From the NCBI GenBank assembly GCA_002319795.1, contig DCFU01000012.1:9984-73983 (forward strand): DNA of 64,000 nt, in the 5' to 3' direction. This stretch comes from Megamonas sp. UBA1796 (lineage in GTDB: Bacteria; Bacillota; Negativicutes; Selenomonadales; Selenomonadaceae). Numbering within the stretch: position 1 is the stretch's first letter; each line of letters opens with the position of its first letter. Shown here piece after piece: positions 45,568 to 54,611 of the stretch. Below the pieces are notes generated by a model. The model made no database searches, was not told where the DNA came from, and worked only from the letters and a program-made list of their open reading frames with translations. Position numbers and translations under genes: made by a program.

Positions 45568-46404
45568 TCATTCAGCCTTTCCATCTGTACCAAATAATTT
45601 AATCTTCTCCAAAGCTCTTTCCTTCACAGCGTCACGGACGGCGCGCTCCATTGCCAAAAAAGGTACATCTGTATTTTTATTCACAGCTATCATAGCGGCC
45701 TGACATAACTCCGTATGGATATTGATCTTTGTGATTCCCAACGAAATAGCCGTCTTTATATCTGCATCGCTTATCCCAGAAGCGCCATGCAGGACGATAG
45801 GAACCGTCACAGCTTCATTTACTTTTTCCACCACATGGAAATTGAGTTGTGGCTCAGCAGTATAGACACCATGCTGATTGCCAATCGCTACAGCCAGAGA
45901 ATCGCAGCCTGTTCTTTCAACAAATTCCGCCGCCTGACTCGGATCTGTATATTTGTAATGTGCCAAAGTTTCTTCATATACAGTCTCATTACCTACATGG
46001 CCAAGTTCCGCTTCTACCGGAACTCCACGCATATGGAAATAATCAACAACCTCTTTGGTCAATTTAATGTTCGTTTCCAGATCGTATGCAGAAGCATCAC
46101 GCATAACCGAGTTCATACCATGTTCATAGGCATTTACAACTATTTCCATGCTACGGCCATGGTCCCAATGCGTAATTACAGGAACCGAAGCTTTTTTTGC
46201 CATGGAAACCATCATATGCGAAAAATCTTCAAAAGAAGTATTTCCTACAAAACCCGTACCAAAAGAAATAATGATCGGCGCCTTGGATTCTTCCGCTGCA
46301 TCCATTACTCCCATGAGCATCTCCGCATTCCAGACATTGAAATGCGGTATAGCGTAGTGCCCATTTTTTGCCTTATTTTCCCAATACTTTATACTTGCTA
46401 ACAT
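45568..46404 (-). CDS. Class II ketose-bisphosphate aldolase (fructose/tagatose type)
   Basis: Zinc aldolase of 278 residues, the GatY/KbaY/Fba size class. Metal and catalytic residues are H79, D81 and H82 in THWDHG, then AELGHVG, GNQHGVY and VLHGASG. Cleavage of a ketose 1,6-bisphosphate or 1-phosphate to dihydroxyacetone phosphate and an aldehyde is expected. The motif order matches tagatose-bisphosphate aldolases slightly better than housekeeping Fba because of the short length. It lies mid-operon between a zinc dehydrogenase and the PfkB kinase. Confidence 0.88.
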   Translation of the reverse strand: MLASIKYWENKAKNGHYAIPHFNVWNAEMLMGVMDAAEESKAPIIISFGTGFVGNTSFEDFSHMMVSMAKKASVPVITHWDHGRSMEIVVNAYEHGMNSVMRDASAYDLETNIKLTKEVVDYFHMRGVPVEAELGHVGNETVYEETLAHYKYTDPSQAAEFVERTGCDSLAVAIGNQHGVYTAEPQLNFHVVEKVNEAVTVPIVLHGASGISDADIKTAISLGITKINIHTELCQAAMIAVNKNTDVPFLAMERAVRDAVKERALEKIKLFGTDGKAE

Positions 46405-46424
46405 AGAATTTCGCTCCTTCGTAT

Positions 46425-47465
46425 TTAACCAATTTTTATTACACCTTTGATAATATCTGCCTTACAATCAACAGACTCAGCAAACGCCTTTTGTACATCC
46501 TGATAATCATAAATATTCGTGACCATAGATTTAACATCAAAAGCTCCTGAAGAAATCGCATCTATCGCTACCGGATAACGATTTGCATATCGGAAAACCG
46601 TCTGTATCGTAACTTCACGATTGATTTTCAGGAAATTTATGGGGGTCTCTCCAGGGATAGTGCCTACAATCATGATTTTCCCGCCACGCATAACTATATC
46701 CGGAGCTTGTCTGGCTGTGACCTGCGCTCCTGCGGTTTCAAATACCACATCAGCTCCCCATGCCCCAAGGATTTCATGGCATCGATCTATTGTATTTTCC
46801 AGTTTGCCGTTGATGACTTCCATCGCCCCAAGCTGCTTTGCCATATGCAGGCGATTCGCCAAAACATCAACAACAACGATTTGTGCAGCCCCTAATGTAC
46901 GGCAAGCCTGTAAAGTCATCAGTCCAATGCAGCCTGCGCCAAGAATAACTATTTTCTGTCCCGGTCTGACATTTGCCGTCATTGCTGCATGAATTCCAAC
47001 CGATGCCGGTTCGACAAGAGCCCCTTCCATGGTTGACATATTATCCGGCAATTTATACGTATAACTTGCCGGATGGCAAAGATAATTTGTCAAAGCTCCG
47101 CGATAATTTGGTTGCGTGGCCATAAAATCAACATCCGGACAAATGTTGTAGTGTCCTTCACGACAAAATCTGCAATGCCCGCATGGCACGCCCGGTTCAA
47201 TATTTACCGCATCGCCGACTTTAAAGCCTTTTACTTGTGTGCCGACTTTTACCACTCTACCAGCGCATTCGTGCCCTAAGCCGATTTCCTGTGCAGGATC
47301 TTTTGGTGGAATAAATGGCCCATATTGAAAACCATGCACATCGGAACCACATATACCAACGTACTCGACTTTTATCAGCACTTCATCTTCTTTGGGCTCT
47401 GGCATAGCCGCGTCTTTAATTACCATTTTCCCTGGAACTTCTAAGATAGCCTTTGTATTTTTCAT
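46425..47465 (-). CDS. Zinc-dependent polyol dehydrogenase (sorbitol dehydrogenase-like), 1
   Basis: Medium-chain dehydrogenase, 346 residues. The catalytic zinc ligands are C39, H65 and E66; the structural zinc cysteines are C95, C98, C101 and C109. The NAD motif is GAGCIG near 176. The overall pattern (VGICGSDVHG, VEPASVGIHA) is that of sorbitol/xylitol/L-threonine-type dehydrogenases. It would oxidise a sugar alcohol to a ketose. It follows the MFS carrier by 27 bp and precedes the aldolase by 20 bp. Confidence 0.9.
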   Translation of the reverse strand: MKNTKAILEVPGKMVIKDAAMPEPKEDEVLIKVEYVGICGSDVHGFQYGPFIPPKDPAQEIGLGHECAGRVVKVGTQVKGFKVGDAVNIEPGVPCGHCRFCREGHYNICPDVDFMATQPNYRGALTNYLCHPASYTYKLPDNMSTMEGALVEPASVGIHAAMTANVRPGQKIVILGAGCIGLMTLQACRTLGAAQIVVVDVLANRLHMAKQLGAMEVINGKLENTIDRCHEILGAWGADVVFETAGAQVTARQAPDIVMRGGKIMIVGTIPGETPINFLKINREVTIQTVFRYANRYPVAIDAISSGAFDVKSMVTNIYDYQDVQKAFAESVDCKADIIKGVIKIG

Positions 47466-47492
47466 AACATGCTTATACTCCTTTGCAAATTA

Positions 47493-48875
47493 TTATTTTT
47501 CCAAAGCATTGCTGCTTCCACCAATCTGTTCCACCGAAGCGCCTCTCGTTTCAATGCCTATGGTGGCAATCGATATAGCTACAATAACAGAAACTCCGCT
47601 CAATAGCATAAATACACCGGTTACACCAGCTGAGCCCAGCAATGAGGCGACAGCATAAGGGGCAATGATCCCACTCACACGTCCAACCGCATTTGCCAGT
47701 CCGGAGCCGCGGAGCTTGGCCGCCGTCGGCCAAATCTCAGGAACATACACGGCCGAAGCATAGCATACAAACATATATACAAATATAATAAGGAAAAATC
47801 CCATGATGCTGATCATTGTCATACTGGTTTGAAGTGAATAAATATATCCCAATACAGCAATAACCAGTAAAAGCCCTACCCCCATCACCTTTCTCGGAAT
47901 ACGATCCATAATCAGCATGGCTATGAATATACCTGTTGGCGCGCCAAACATACTCATAGTATTCAAGACAATCGAATCCTTTAGGTTGATTCCCTGTGTC
48001 ATGAAAATAGTTGGCAGCCAGTTGATCAAAGTATACTGCACCACATTCATCGCAATGAGTACCATGGAGCCAAGGACGACCCGTCTGGCCAATTCACCAT
48101 GGAAAAGTGCTGCATAAGGAATTGGTGTTTCCTTATTGCCTTCATTCACAATATCCGGCGGTGCAAGCTTGATATTATTTTCCCTCTCTATGTTCGTTTC
48201 AATCGCCGACATGATTTTTTCAGCTTCCTCATATCTTCCCTTTGTTTCCAACCAGCGTGGTGATTCCGGGAATTTTTGATAAGCAATGAGCGCTGCTACG
48301 GCTGACAGCAATGACGGGATAATAAACTGAATCCGCCAATTCAGCTCCGTTGAAACCAGCGCGGTAATGCCCATAGCAATAAGCGAACATAATGGATATG
48401 ACCAGTTTCCTATAAAAGAAACCCTGCTTGACCATGTACCTCTATTATGTGCTGGCATATATTCAGTAAAGCCAGCAAATAAAGTAACCAATAAAGCACC
48501 AAGACCAAAGCCCATAAAAAAGCGGCAAACAATCAGGAAAGTCATATTAGGCGCAAACGCCCCTGCCACCATAGCTATAATATGGATTGTTTCATATAGA
48601 AGAAAACTGTTCCGGCGGCCTATTTTATCTCCGATAATCCCGCCTAACAATGCACCAAGGAACATGCCTGCTGTTGTAAGTGAAACAAAGGTCGCACTGA
48701 TGCTGTTATCCGTCCAGCCTAATTCCTTCAGCTGCGCTAAAACAAGACCGCCGATTGCGTTGCTCCAGCATACCAGTAAGCCAAACGCTACCATGCCAAA
48801 CATTGACCAATGCCATTTACTGTCCGGCAGACGATCCAAGCGAGCTCCACAATTTGGTTTAATAATTTCCGTCAT
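47493..48875 (-). CDS. MFS sugar/polyol transporter
   Basis: Twelve-helix major facilitator carrier, 460 residues from the chosen ATG. The loop 2-3 motif reads GGIIGDKIGRRNSFL and the sugar-porter motif PESPRWLETKGR is present before the central loop. The C-terminal half carries PEIWPTAAKLRGSGLANAVGR. It probably imports the substrate of the operon unphosphorylated, by proton symport. The ATG has AGGAG a few bases upstream; a TTG seven codons earlier is possible but poorly served. It lies between the two zinc dehydrogenase genes. Confidence 0.9.
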   Translation of the reverse strand: MTEIIKPNCGARLDRLPDSKWHWSMFGMVAFGLLVCWSNAIGGLVLAQLKELGWTDNSISATFVSLTTAGMFLGALLGGIIGDKIGRRNSFLLYETIHIIAMVAGAFAPNMTFLIVCRFFMGFGLGALLVTLFAGFTEYMPAHNRGTWSSRVSFIGNWSYPLCSLIAMGITALVSTELNWRIQFIIPSLLSAVAALIAYQKFPESPRWLETKGRYEEAEKIMSAIETNIERENNIKLAPPDIVNEGNKETPIPYAALFHGELARRVVLGSMVLIAMNVVQYTLINWLPTIFMTQGINLKDSIVLNTMSMFGAPTGIFIAMLIMDRIPRKVMGVGLLLVIAVLGYIYSLQTSMTMISIMGFFLIIFVYMFVCYASAVYVPEIWPTAAKLRGSGLANAVGRVSGIIAPYAVASLLGSAGVTGVFMLLSGVSVIVAISIATIGIETRGASVEQIGGSSNALEK

Positions 48876-48914
48876 CTCTCTCCTACACCCTTTCAATTAT
48901 GTTAGCAGACTGAA

Positions 48915-49991
48915 TCAGTCAAAGTCATAATGGAAAATAACTTTAATAGCTTCTTTATTAGCCATAGCTTCAAATCCCTTTTCCCATTCCGAGAGTCCCA
49001 TTCGATGCGTAATCATTGGCTGTACTTTGATTTTTCCGGCTGATAGGAGCTTAAGCGCATTCCGCCACGAAGTTGAGTCATATGCCATATGTCCAATGAG
49101 ACTGATGTTCCAGGCAGTTATATCATTGATTGAAAATCCCAGCGGTTTAAAGCCCATACCGACACGAACAACTTCTCCATTCGAACGAAGCATATCGATT
49201 GCCTGTTTCAACGCAATATTGGCCCCCGAACATTCAATGACAAGCCCTATATTGTCCCGCCCGCCGCAAATTTCCCAGCAGCGTGCTACAACATCTTCCT
49301 GTGATGCATTGATGCAAGCTGTAGCTCCCAGCTGACGCGCAACATCGAACCGAACCTTGGTATCTTCATCCAATCCAACCATCACGATATTAACAGCTCC
49401 CATGATTCTTGCCATCTGAACCGAAAACAGTCCCAGCGGCCCTGTACCAAAAACCACGCAGTCCTGTCCTGGCAGCAAATGGGATTGTTGTGCAACCGCT
49501 TTATACGCATTACTGAGTGGATCCATGACAGCCGCTTCTTCATATTCAACATTTTCAGGAATTTCCCATATCGCATGCTTATGGATACGCAGGATTTCTC
49601 CTGGTATCAGGCAATACTTGCTAAAACCTCCTCCCCAACGATTATTGTCCAGGCCAAGATTTACCTTTTCACGGCAAGTAAGAAAATCACCACTCTCACA
49701 AGAAGGACAGACCCCACATACATGTCCGCTGTTATCTGATACGACCCTCTGTCCCACCTGCCAAGCCTGTACATCCTTACCAATTTCAACAATATCGCCC
49801 GCAAACTCATGTCCACGAATTGAATTGAACTCACTGGAGCCATTATCGACACGGAAATGCTTCATATCCGCACCGCAGATAGCCGCCGCTTTGATCTTTA
49901 CAATAATATCCTCCGGTCCACATTTCGGTTCAGGTACATCAATCATCCGATATCCACCAAATTCTTTACCATATCTAACCAATGCTTTCAT
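48915..49991 (-). CDS. Zinc-dependent polyol dehydrogenase, 2 (first gene of operon)
   Basis: Second medium-chain dehydrogenase, 358 residues, only distantly like the first. The catalytic zinc ligands are C39, H61 and E62; structural zinc C92, C95, C98 and C106. The NAD motif is GTGPLG near 182. The long form with VMDPLSNAYKAV and LNASQEDV-like segments is seen in sugar-alcohol and sugar dehydrogenases. Being first after a tightly controlled promoter, it probably performs the first oxidation step. Two dehydrogenases in one operon suggest either two substrate stereoisomers or two successive redox steps. Confidence 0.9.
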   Translation of the reverse strand: MKALVRYGKEFGGYRMIDVPEPKCGPEDIIVKIKAAAICGADMKHFRVDNGSSEFNSIRGHEFAGDIVEIGKDVQAWQVGQRVVSDNSGHVCGVCPSCESGDFLTCREKVNLGLDNNRWGGGFSKYCLIPGEILRIHKHAIWEIPENVEYEEAAVMDPLSNAYKAVAQQSHLLPGQDCVVFGTGPLGLFSVQMARIMGAVNIVMVGLDEDTKVRFDVARQLGATACINASQEDVVARCWEICGGRDNIGLVIECSGANIALKQAIDMLRSNGEVVRVGMGFKPLGFSINDITAWNISLIGHMAYDSTSWRNALKLLSAGKIKVQPMITHRMGLSEWEKGFEAMANKEAIKVIFHYDFD

Positions 49992-50006
49992 AAGAACACT
50001 CCCATT

Positions 50007-50071
50007 ATGTTTATTTTAAACATTATTATGTTTGTTGTAAACATAATAATTCCGTTTCGGATATTTGTCAA
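50007..50071 (-). promoter_or_regulatory. Promoter with two DeoR-type operator dyads
   Basis: On the minus strand TTGACA (50071-50066) and TATTAT (50048-50043) are 17 bases apart. Two 17-bp dyads follow: ATGTTTA-TTT-TAAACAT at 50007-50023 (perfect) and ATGTTT-GTTGT-AAACAT at 50028-50044. Their centres are 21 bp apart, two helical turns. The first overlaps the -10 and start site and the other the early transcript, so a bound dimer pair would block initiation. The sequence resembles known DeoR-family operators such as GlpR sites (ATGTTC..GAACAT). Confidence 0.8.
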
Positions 50072-50263
50072 TAGTTTTTTGACTATTTAAAAACATTTTT
50101 ATATTTTTAATCATCTTTTATTCAAAATCAATAATTATTTGCCATGCTTCACTTTAACATAATGCAAATTGAAAATTGCACTTTCCACTCCTCGCACAAT
50201 ACAGCAGGGAGATCACATTAAAAGAGGAGCGCCATATCTCCTATAAAGCCCTCCTTTTCTATG

Positions 50264-50313
50264 CAAAAAAATAAATGTTGCAGTCTTGCTTACGCAAGAC
50301 CACAGCATTTATT
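50264..50313 (-). terminator. Intrinsic terminator after the ABC transporter operon
   Basis: On the minus strand ATAAATG and CTTGC...GCAAG build a long interrupted stem, followed by TTTTTTT. It lies 40 bases after the ATPase stop. A GAGGAG/CTCCT inverted repeat just beyond (50224-50256) may reinforce it. Confidence 0.75.
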
Positions 50314-50352
50314 ATCGGCTAATGTTTCTATTTATTTTTAAAAGCTTCTGCT

Positions 50353-51627
50353 TCAAGCGGATTCCGGCAAATAAACAACCTCTTTATCATCATCATACTC
50401 AATGAGTTCTGCATAACGTTCCCAGCCAATCAGAAGATCCAGCTGTTTCGCCGCAGCCTCCTGTTCAAAGCTATGGCAAAGCAGATTCTCAAAAAATTCG
50501 ATATTCATCTGTTTATTCGATTTTGACTGCAGTATCTGCATCATCTGCTGCACAAAAGGCACCTGTTGCAAAAGCTGCCTGCGGAAAAGCTCCTTGCGCG
50601 CAAGCACGGTCGCCTGGGCAAAAGCCTTTCCCTCCTCCGTAAGCTCTATATCGCCCTCAGTAACAGATGCAAAACGCAGCAAACTTGCCGCCTCAACCAA
50701 CGGAAAAAAATCTTCGATGTCCATCATAAAACGATCCGCCAATTTATAAAGATCGGTTTTTTCATTGAGATCTTCCAAAAGCTCTAAAAAGCCTGTAAGT
50801 GCCCCAGCCGTAACCGATGGCAGCAAGGCCGTCTTTTTCCTTTGCTCAATGAGCTCGGCAACAGCCTTCTTTTTCGTCATGAAGGAATAAATGCGATCCA
50901 CATAAGCCAAAAACTCCGGTGACTTGCGATCCCGCCAGCGCGGGATATCAATCGTGATATTCTCTACCACCGTTGCCGGTCCCGAAGATAGAATCACCGC
51001 CCGGTCTGCCATATAGACAGCCTCTTCGATACCGTGCGTCACAAGAATAATTGCCTTTGTGGGAATTTTTTTCTCCAGCCAGAGCTCTAGCAGATCCCGA
51101 CGCAAGTTCTCCGCCGTAAGCACATCCAAGGCCGAAAAAGCTTCGTCCATAAGTAAAATATCCGGTTCACTTACCAAAGCCCGGCCAATGCCAACACGCT
51201 GACGCATGCCGCCGGAAAGCTCTTTAGGATACGCATTCTCGAATCCGTCAAGACCGACAACGTCAAGAACCTGCATGGATTTCTTCTCTTTTTCCTCTTC
51301 TGTAAGCCGGCTGCCTTCAAGTCCCAGCATGACATTATCCAAAACCGTCAACCAGGGAAAAAGCGCGAAGGACTGGAATACCATCGCCGCACCCGGGTTG
51401 ATGCCCTGAATGGCTTTTCCAAGGTATACAACCGAACCGCCTGAACTGGGAATCAGGCCTGCAATAATACGCAGCAAAGTCGATTTTCCCGAACCGGATG
51501 GCCCAAGGATTGCCAGGAATTCGCCTTCCTTTACCTGAATATTGATATCCTCGAGAATCACCGTATCCTTGTTTTCCTTTATAGAAAAGGTCTTGCCTAT
51601 ATTCTTAAGCTCCAGTAAATTTTTCAT
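50353..51627 (-). CDS. ABC transporter ATPase, nitrate/sulfonate type with C-terminal AAA-associated domain
   Basis: 424-residue cytosolic ATPase. Walker A GPSGSGKST (about 43-51), Q-loop VFQSF, signature LSGGMRQR, Walker B ILLMDEAFSALD and switch histidine VTHG are all present. After about residue 250 a further 170-residue AAA-associated C-terminal domain (GALTGFLELLEDL...ASVTEGDIELTEEGK) may sense a ligand or partner. It lies 12 bp after the fused permease. No substrate-binding protein gene is in sight, so uptake versus export and the substrate are both unknown. Confidence 0.9.
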   Translation of the reverse strand: MKNLLELKNIGKTFSIKENKDTVILEDINIQVKEGEFLAILGPSGSGKSTLLRIIAGLIPSSGGSVVYLGKAIQGINPGAAMVFQSFALFPWLTVLDNVMLGLEGSRLTEEEKEKKSMQVLDVVGLDGFENAYPKELSGGMRQRVGIGRALVSEPDILLMDEAFSALDVLTAENLRRDLLELWLEKKIPTKAIILVTHGIEEAVYMADRAVILSSGPATVVENITIDIPRWRDRKSPEFLAYVDRIYSFMTKKKAVAELIEQRKKTALLPSVTAGALTGFLELLEDLNEKTDLYKLADRFMMDIEDFFPLVEAASLLRFASVTEGDIELTEEGKAFAQATVLARKELFRRQLLQQVPFVQQMMQILQSKSNKQMNIEFFENLLCHSFEQEAAAKQLDLLIGWERYAELIEYDDDKEVVYLPESA

Positions 51628-51639
51628 GCGAATCCCCCC

Positions 51640-53382
51640 TTAGTCCAAATGATATTTTGTTTCTGCTAATTTATAAAGCCTGCCCCAAACCAGACGGTTG
51701 ATTGTCACAACAAATACACACATAGCTGTGATACCCAGAACAATTTTCGGCCAGTCTCCCGCAGCCGTTGCCAGATTGATATAAGCACCAATCCCTGTCG
51801 CTGTAAGGTCTATATCCTTCCAGCCAGCAATCTCAGATACAATGCTTGCATTCCAGGCGCCACCAGAGGCCGTTACAAAACCCGTGACAAGCTGGGGAAA
51901 GATTCCTGGCAGAATCACAGATTTCCATTTTTTCCAACCATGAATCTTGAAAACAGCCGCAGCCTCCAGCATATCATTTGGTAAGCTCATAGCTCCAGCA
52001 ATTACATTGAACAGGATATACCACTGCGTACCAAGCATCATAAGCAGTACCGAACCATATTCAAAATTCACATTAAGATTAACAAAAACGATAATCAGCA
52101 ACGGAAAAATCATATTTGCCGGAAAAGCCGCCGCCATCTGAACAACCGGCTGCAACTTCTCTGCCAGTCTTGGGTTCATCCCAATCCAAACGCCTGCCGG
52201 AATCGTCCATAAAGCCCCGAGGACCAGAGCAGCCATAACCCGCAGCCAGGTCAGGAAACCCAGATGCAGCGCCTCTATAATCCCAGAAGTTCCTATCCCA
52301 TAAAGCATGGAAAAAGCCCCTATCACAGGCCGATAAAGCATATAGCAGATAAACAGCCCCAGCAATCCCCAGAAAACGCTGCGAAGCCATTCACCTTTCC
52401 AGCGTACTTCCGCGACCTGCATACCGCTTTCTGTAATATTCGCCACGGTGTCCATAAACCGGTTAAAACCCCTTGCTGCGGGATAAATACTCCACCGGAA
52501 AATTTGATTTACAAGCCATGAACCATGCAGCAAATCATAAATAAAGGACACCGGCTGCGTCTCTGATTCCGAAAGTTCCAATTTAAAACGCTGTCCCCAT
52601 ACAACAAGCGGCCGCCAAAAAAACTGATCGACAAGAAAGATCATTAAAAGCATTGCAGCCATAGCATACAGCATAGCTGATATATCCCCGGCATCAACCG
52701 CTGCCGCAAGATAAGAGCCCACGCCCGGCAGATGTATATCCTCTCCCAGGACCGTAATAGCCTCGCTCGCCGCCAGAAAAAACCACCCACCGCCAAATGA
52801 CATCATGCCATTCCATATCAGGCTGATTGCCGAAACCGGCAACTCCAAATGAACAAACCGCTGCCACCAGTTCAGGTGCAGCATATCTGATGCCTCCTGC
52901 AAATCCTTGGGAATCGTAATAAGCGAATGATAAAAGCTGAACGTCATATTCCATGCCTGTCCGGTAAAGATAGCAAGAATTGATGCACATTCCACTCCCA
53001 GCAGGCTGCCGGGAAAAAATGCCATAAAGGCCACAATAGTAGCCGACAAAAAACCTAATACAGGCACAGACTGCAAAATATCGAGCAGCGGCACCATCAC
53101 CTTACGGGCGGTACGACTCTTGGCCGCAACATAACCATAAAATATTGTAAAGATAAGCGATGCTCCAAAAGCAATAAACATGCGCAGTAAAGAACGTCCT
53201 GCATAATAAGGCAGCCCCAAAGGGTCAAGATCAATGACCGGCCGCTGCTCCGGTGAAAACGAAACGCCCATCCCTGCGCCCAGCTTCAGTACAGCATAAA
53301 GAACGACAAACAGCAAACAAAGGAGCATTCCGTCCATAAGACAAAATCTCCTTTGCTGTAAACCCTTGGTAAATACAGCCAT
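51640..53382 (-). CDS. Fused ABC permease (two permease domains in one chain)
   Basis: 580-residue membrane protein with two BPD_transp_1 domains in tandem, each with about six helices. Each half has its coupling-helix EAA motif: EASDMLHLNWWQRFVHLELP near 165-184, and EAAAVFKIHGWKKWKSVILP in the second half. The two halves together replace the usual permease dimer. A GGAGGG site precedes the ATG, which lies inside a short overlapping frame. It forms a two-gene operon with the ATPase. Relatives without a binding protein are known in Firmicutes, but their substrate is not established. Confidence 0.88.
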   Translation of the reverse strand: MAVFTKGLQQRRFCLMDGMLLCLLFVVLYAVLKLGAGMGVSFSPEQRPVIDLDPLGLPYYAGRSLLRMFIAFGASLIFTIFYGYVAAKSRTARKVMVPLLDILQSVPVLGFLSATIVAFMAFFPGSLLGVECASILAIFTGQAWNMTFSFYHSLITIPKDLQEASDMLHLNWWQRFVHLELPVSAISLIWNGMMSFGGGWFFLAASEAITVLGEDIHLPGVGSYLAAAVDAGDISAMLYAMAAMLLMIFLVDQFFWRPLVVWGQRFKLELSESETQPVSFIYDLLHGSWLVNQIFRWSIYPAARGFNRFMDTVANITESGMQVAEVRWKGEWLRSVFWGLLGLFICYMLYRPVIGAFSMLYGIGTSGIIEALHLGFLTWLRVMAALVLGALWTIPAGVWIGMNPRLAEKLQPVVQMAAAFPANMIFPLLIIVFVNLNVNFEYGSVLLMMLGTQWYILFNVIAGAMSLPNDMLEAAAVFKIHGWKKWKSVILPGIFPQLVTGFVTASGGAWNASIVSEIAGWKDIDLTATGIGAYINLATAAGDWPKIVLGITAMCVFVVTINRLVWGRLYKLAETKYHLD

Positions 53383-53440
53383 ATACGAATCCCTCCATAA
53401 TAGTTATTTTTCTCATACTATTACCAGGTCCATCACCCAT
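53231..53440 (-). other. Possible overlapping leader ORF before the fused permease
   Basis: An ATG with GAGGTGG 5 bases upstream opens a 69-codon frame starting MGDGPGNSMRKITIMEGFVY that overlaps the permease start out of frame by about 150 bases. The permease ribosome site lies inside it, so translation of one could influence the other. The part before the overlap is short (19 codons). It may be a leader peptide or simply chance. Confidence 0.25.
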
Positions 53441-53678
53441 ATTTACCACCTCGTTCCGTTTATTAATGCAACTCATATTATATCGTTGCAGGATAAAGCT
53501 TTCATGAAAAAAACCTGAACACGACAATGATTCATACATTCAGTCTCATTATATTCCCATTATCTATTTATAGTCAATGTTTCCTCCATCTTCACAATCT
53601 TTTAAATTGGCAGCTTTGCACCACAACATACTGCTTCTACAAGAAAGCGTCCGTATGTTATGCACGAACATTTTAATA

Positions 53679-53716
53679 CAAAAAACTCTGCCACCCGATT
53701 TTACCGAATAGCAGAG
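53679..53716 (-). terminator. Terminator of the cellobiose-type PTS operon
   Basis: On the minus strand CTCTGC and GCAGAG close a 19-base loop, followed by TTTTTTG. It lies about 86 bases after the IIA gene. Between it and the ABC permease are a TATAAT-like box (minus strand, near 53490) and the permease leader, and nothing else I can name. Confidence 0.6.
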
Positions 53717-53801
53717 ACTCTCATCATTTTCCCTTTATTTTTCCTTGAATAGTGGCCGCACATCCTATCCTGCTAGTTCCATGAAAAAGTGACTTCTTGT
53801 A

Positions 53802-54113
53802 TCAATGTACCAATTTCTTATATACATCAATAAATTCCAGCGCGATGATCTTAAAACCTTCTGCACTCATGAGTTGATCTTCTGCATGCACTATCAAGAG
53901 ATTAATTCCCTTCTCACTGCCTGACGCTTCTTCCTGCAATAATCCCGTATGCGCAGCATGTCCTTCATTAAAGGCATCATCACCTGTCCCAATCATTTTT
54001 TCTGCCTCAGAGAAGTTTCCCTGCTTTGCTTTTTGTATAGCTTCTATGTAACAGCTCCTAGCCGTCCCGACGGCTGATATGATTTGAAATGCAGCTAACT
54101 CTGATCCTTCCAT
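53802..54113 (-). CDS. celC: PTS lactose/cellobiose-type IIA component
   Basis: 103-residue cytosolic phosphocarrier, a trimeric three-helix protein. The phosphorylated histidine is H76 in NLLIVHAEDQLMSA. It accepts phosphate from HPr and passes it to IIB. It lies 12 bp after the IIB gene and is last in the operon bgl-IIC-porin-IIB-IIA. Confidence 0.95.
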   Translation of the reverse strand: MEGSELAAFQIISAVGTARSCYIEAIQKAKQGNFSEAEKMIGTGDDAFNEGHAAHTGLLQEEASGSEKGINLLIVHAEDQLMSAEGFKIIALEFIDVYKKLVH

Positions 54114-54125
54114 CTGCCAACCCCC

Positions 54126-54428
54126 TCATTCTCCTAATTTCTCTTTGGCAAATTCTAATACAGCTTTGCCATCCATCCGTCCATAAATACGCATATCGAC
54201 AGCTTCGACCAACGAATTCGGACATACTTCCCTGATTTGCGGCAAAGAAAATCTCACCTGTGGCCCAAGCAGTATAATATCTGCATCTGCAGCTTTTGTT
54301 TTTGCCTCCGATGTGGGATACGCCGCAATCTCGCATTCATATGCCAGTTTCTTGGCCGCTTCTTCCATTTTTTTGACTAACATACTGGTTGACATACCCG
54401 ATGCACATAAAAGAACAATTTTTTTCAT
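54126..54428 (-). CDS. celA: PTS cellobiose-type IIB component
   Basis: 100-residue cytosolic protein of the PTS_IIB lactose/cellobiose fold. The phospho-acceptor is C8 in the P-loop-like LLCASGMSTSML. It hands phosphate to the sugar bound in IIC. It is 183 bp downstream of the porin gene, with a hairpin between, so it is either read through or has its own start. Confidence 0.95.
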   Translation of the reverse strand: MKKIVLLCASGMSTSMLVKKMEEAAKKLAYECEIAAYPTSEAKTKAADADIILLGPQVRFSLPQIREVCPNSLVEAVDMRIYGRMDGKAVLEFAKEKLGE

Positions 54429-54547
54429 TTCTGATCGCTCCCATCTATATTTGCAGATTACAACACATCAAATGATTTTATTTTTCTTGCATATATAGTG
54501 AATTATATATTATTAATTATACACTTTTTCCCAATTTATTCTTATTT

Positions 54548-54583
54548 TTATAAAGGGATGCAGCTGCCCATGCTGCATCCCCC
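54548..54583 (-). terminator. Hairpin between the porin and IIB genes
   Basis: Perfect 10-bp stem GGGATGCAGC/GCTGCATCCC with a 7-base loop, followed on the minus strand by TTTATAAAAAT. It may partly terminate, raising porin over IIB/IIA, or stabilise the porin mRNA. Confidence 0.7.
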
Positions 54584-54611
54584 ATTCTGAATCTGCCTCA
54601 AAATCTCTGCA

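Noticed and set aside
53383..53480. Guanidine-type riboswitch before the nitrate-type ABC operon
   Set aside because: ACGAGGTGG looked similar to part of a guanidine-III element, but the second conserved half is missing. A covariance scan would settle it.
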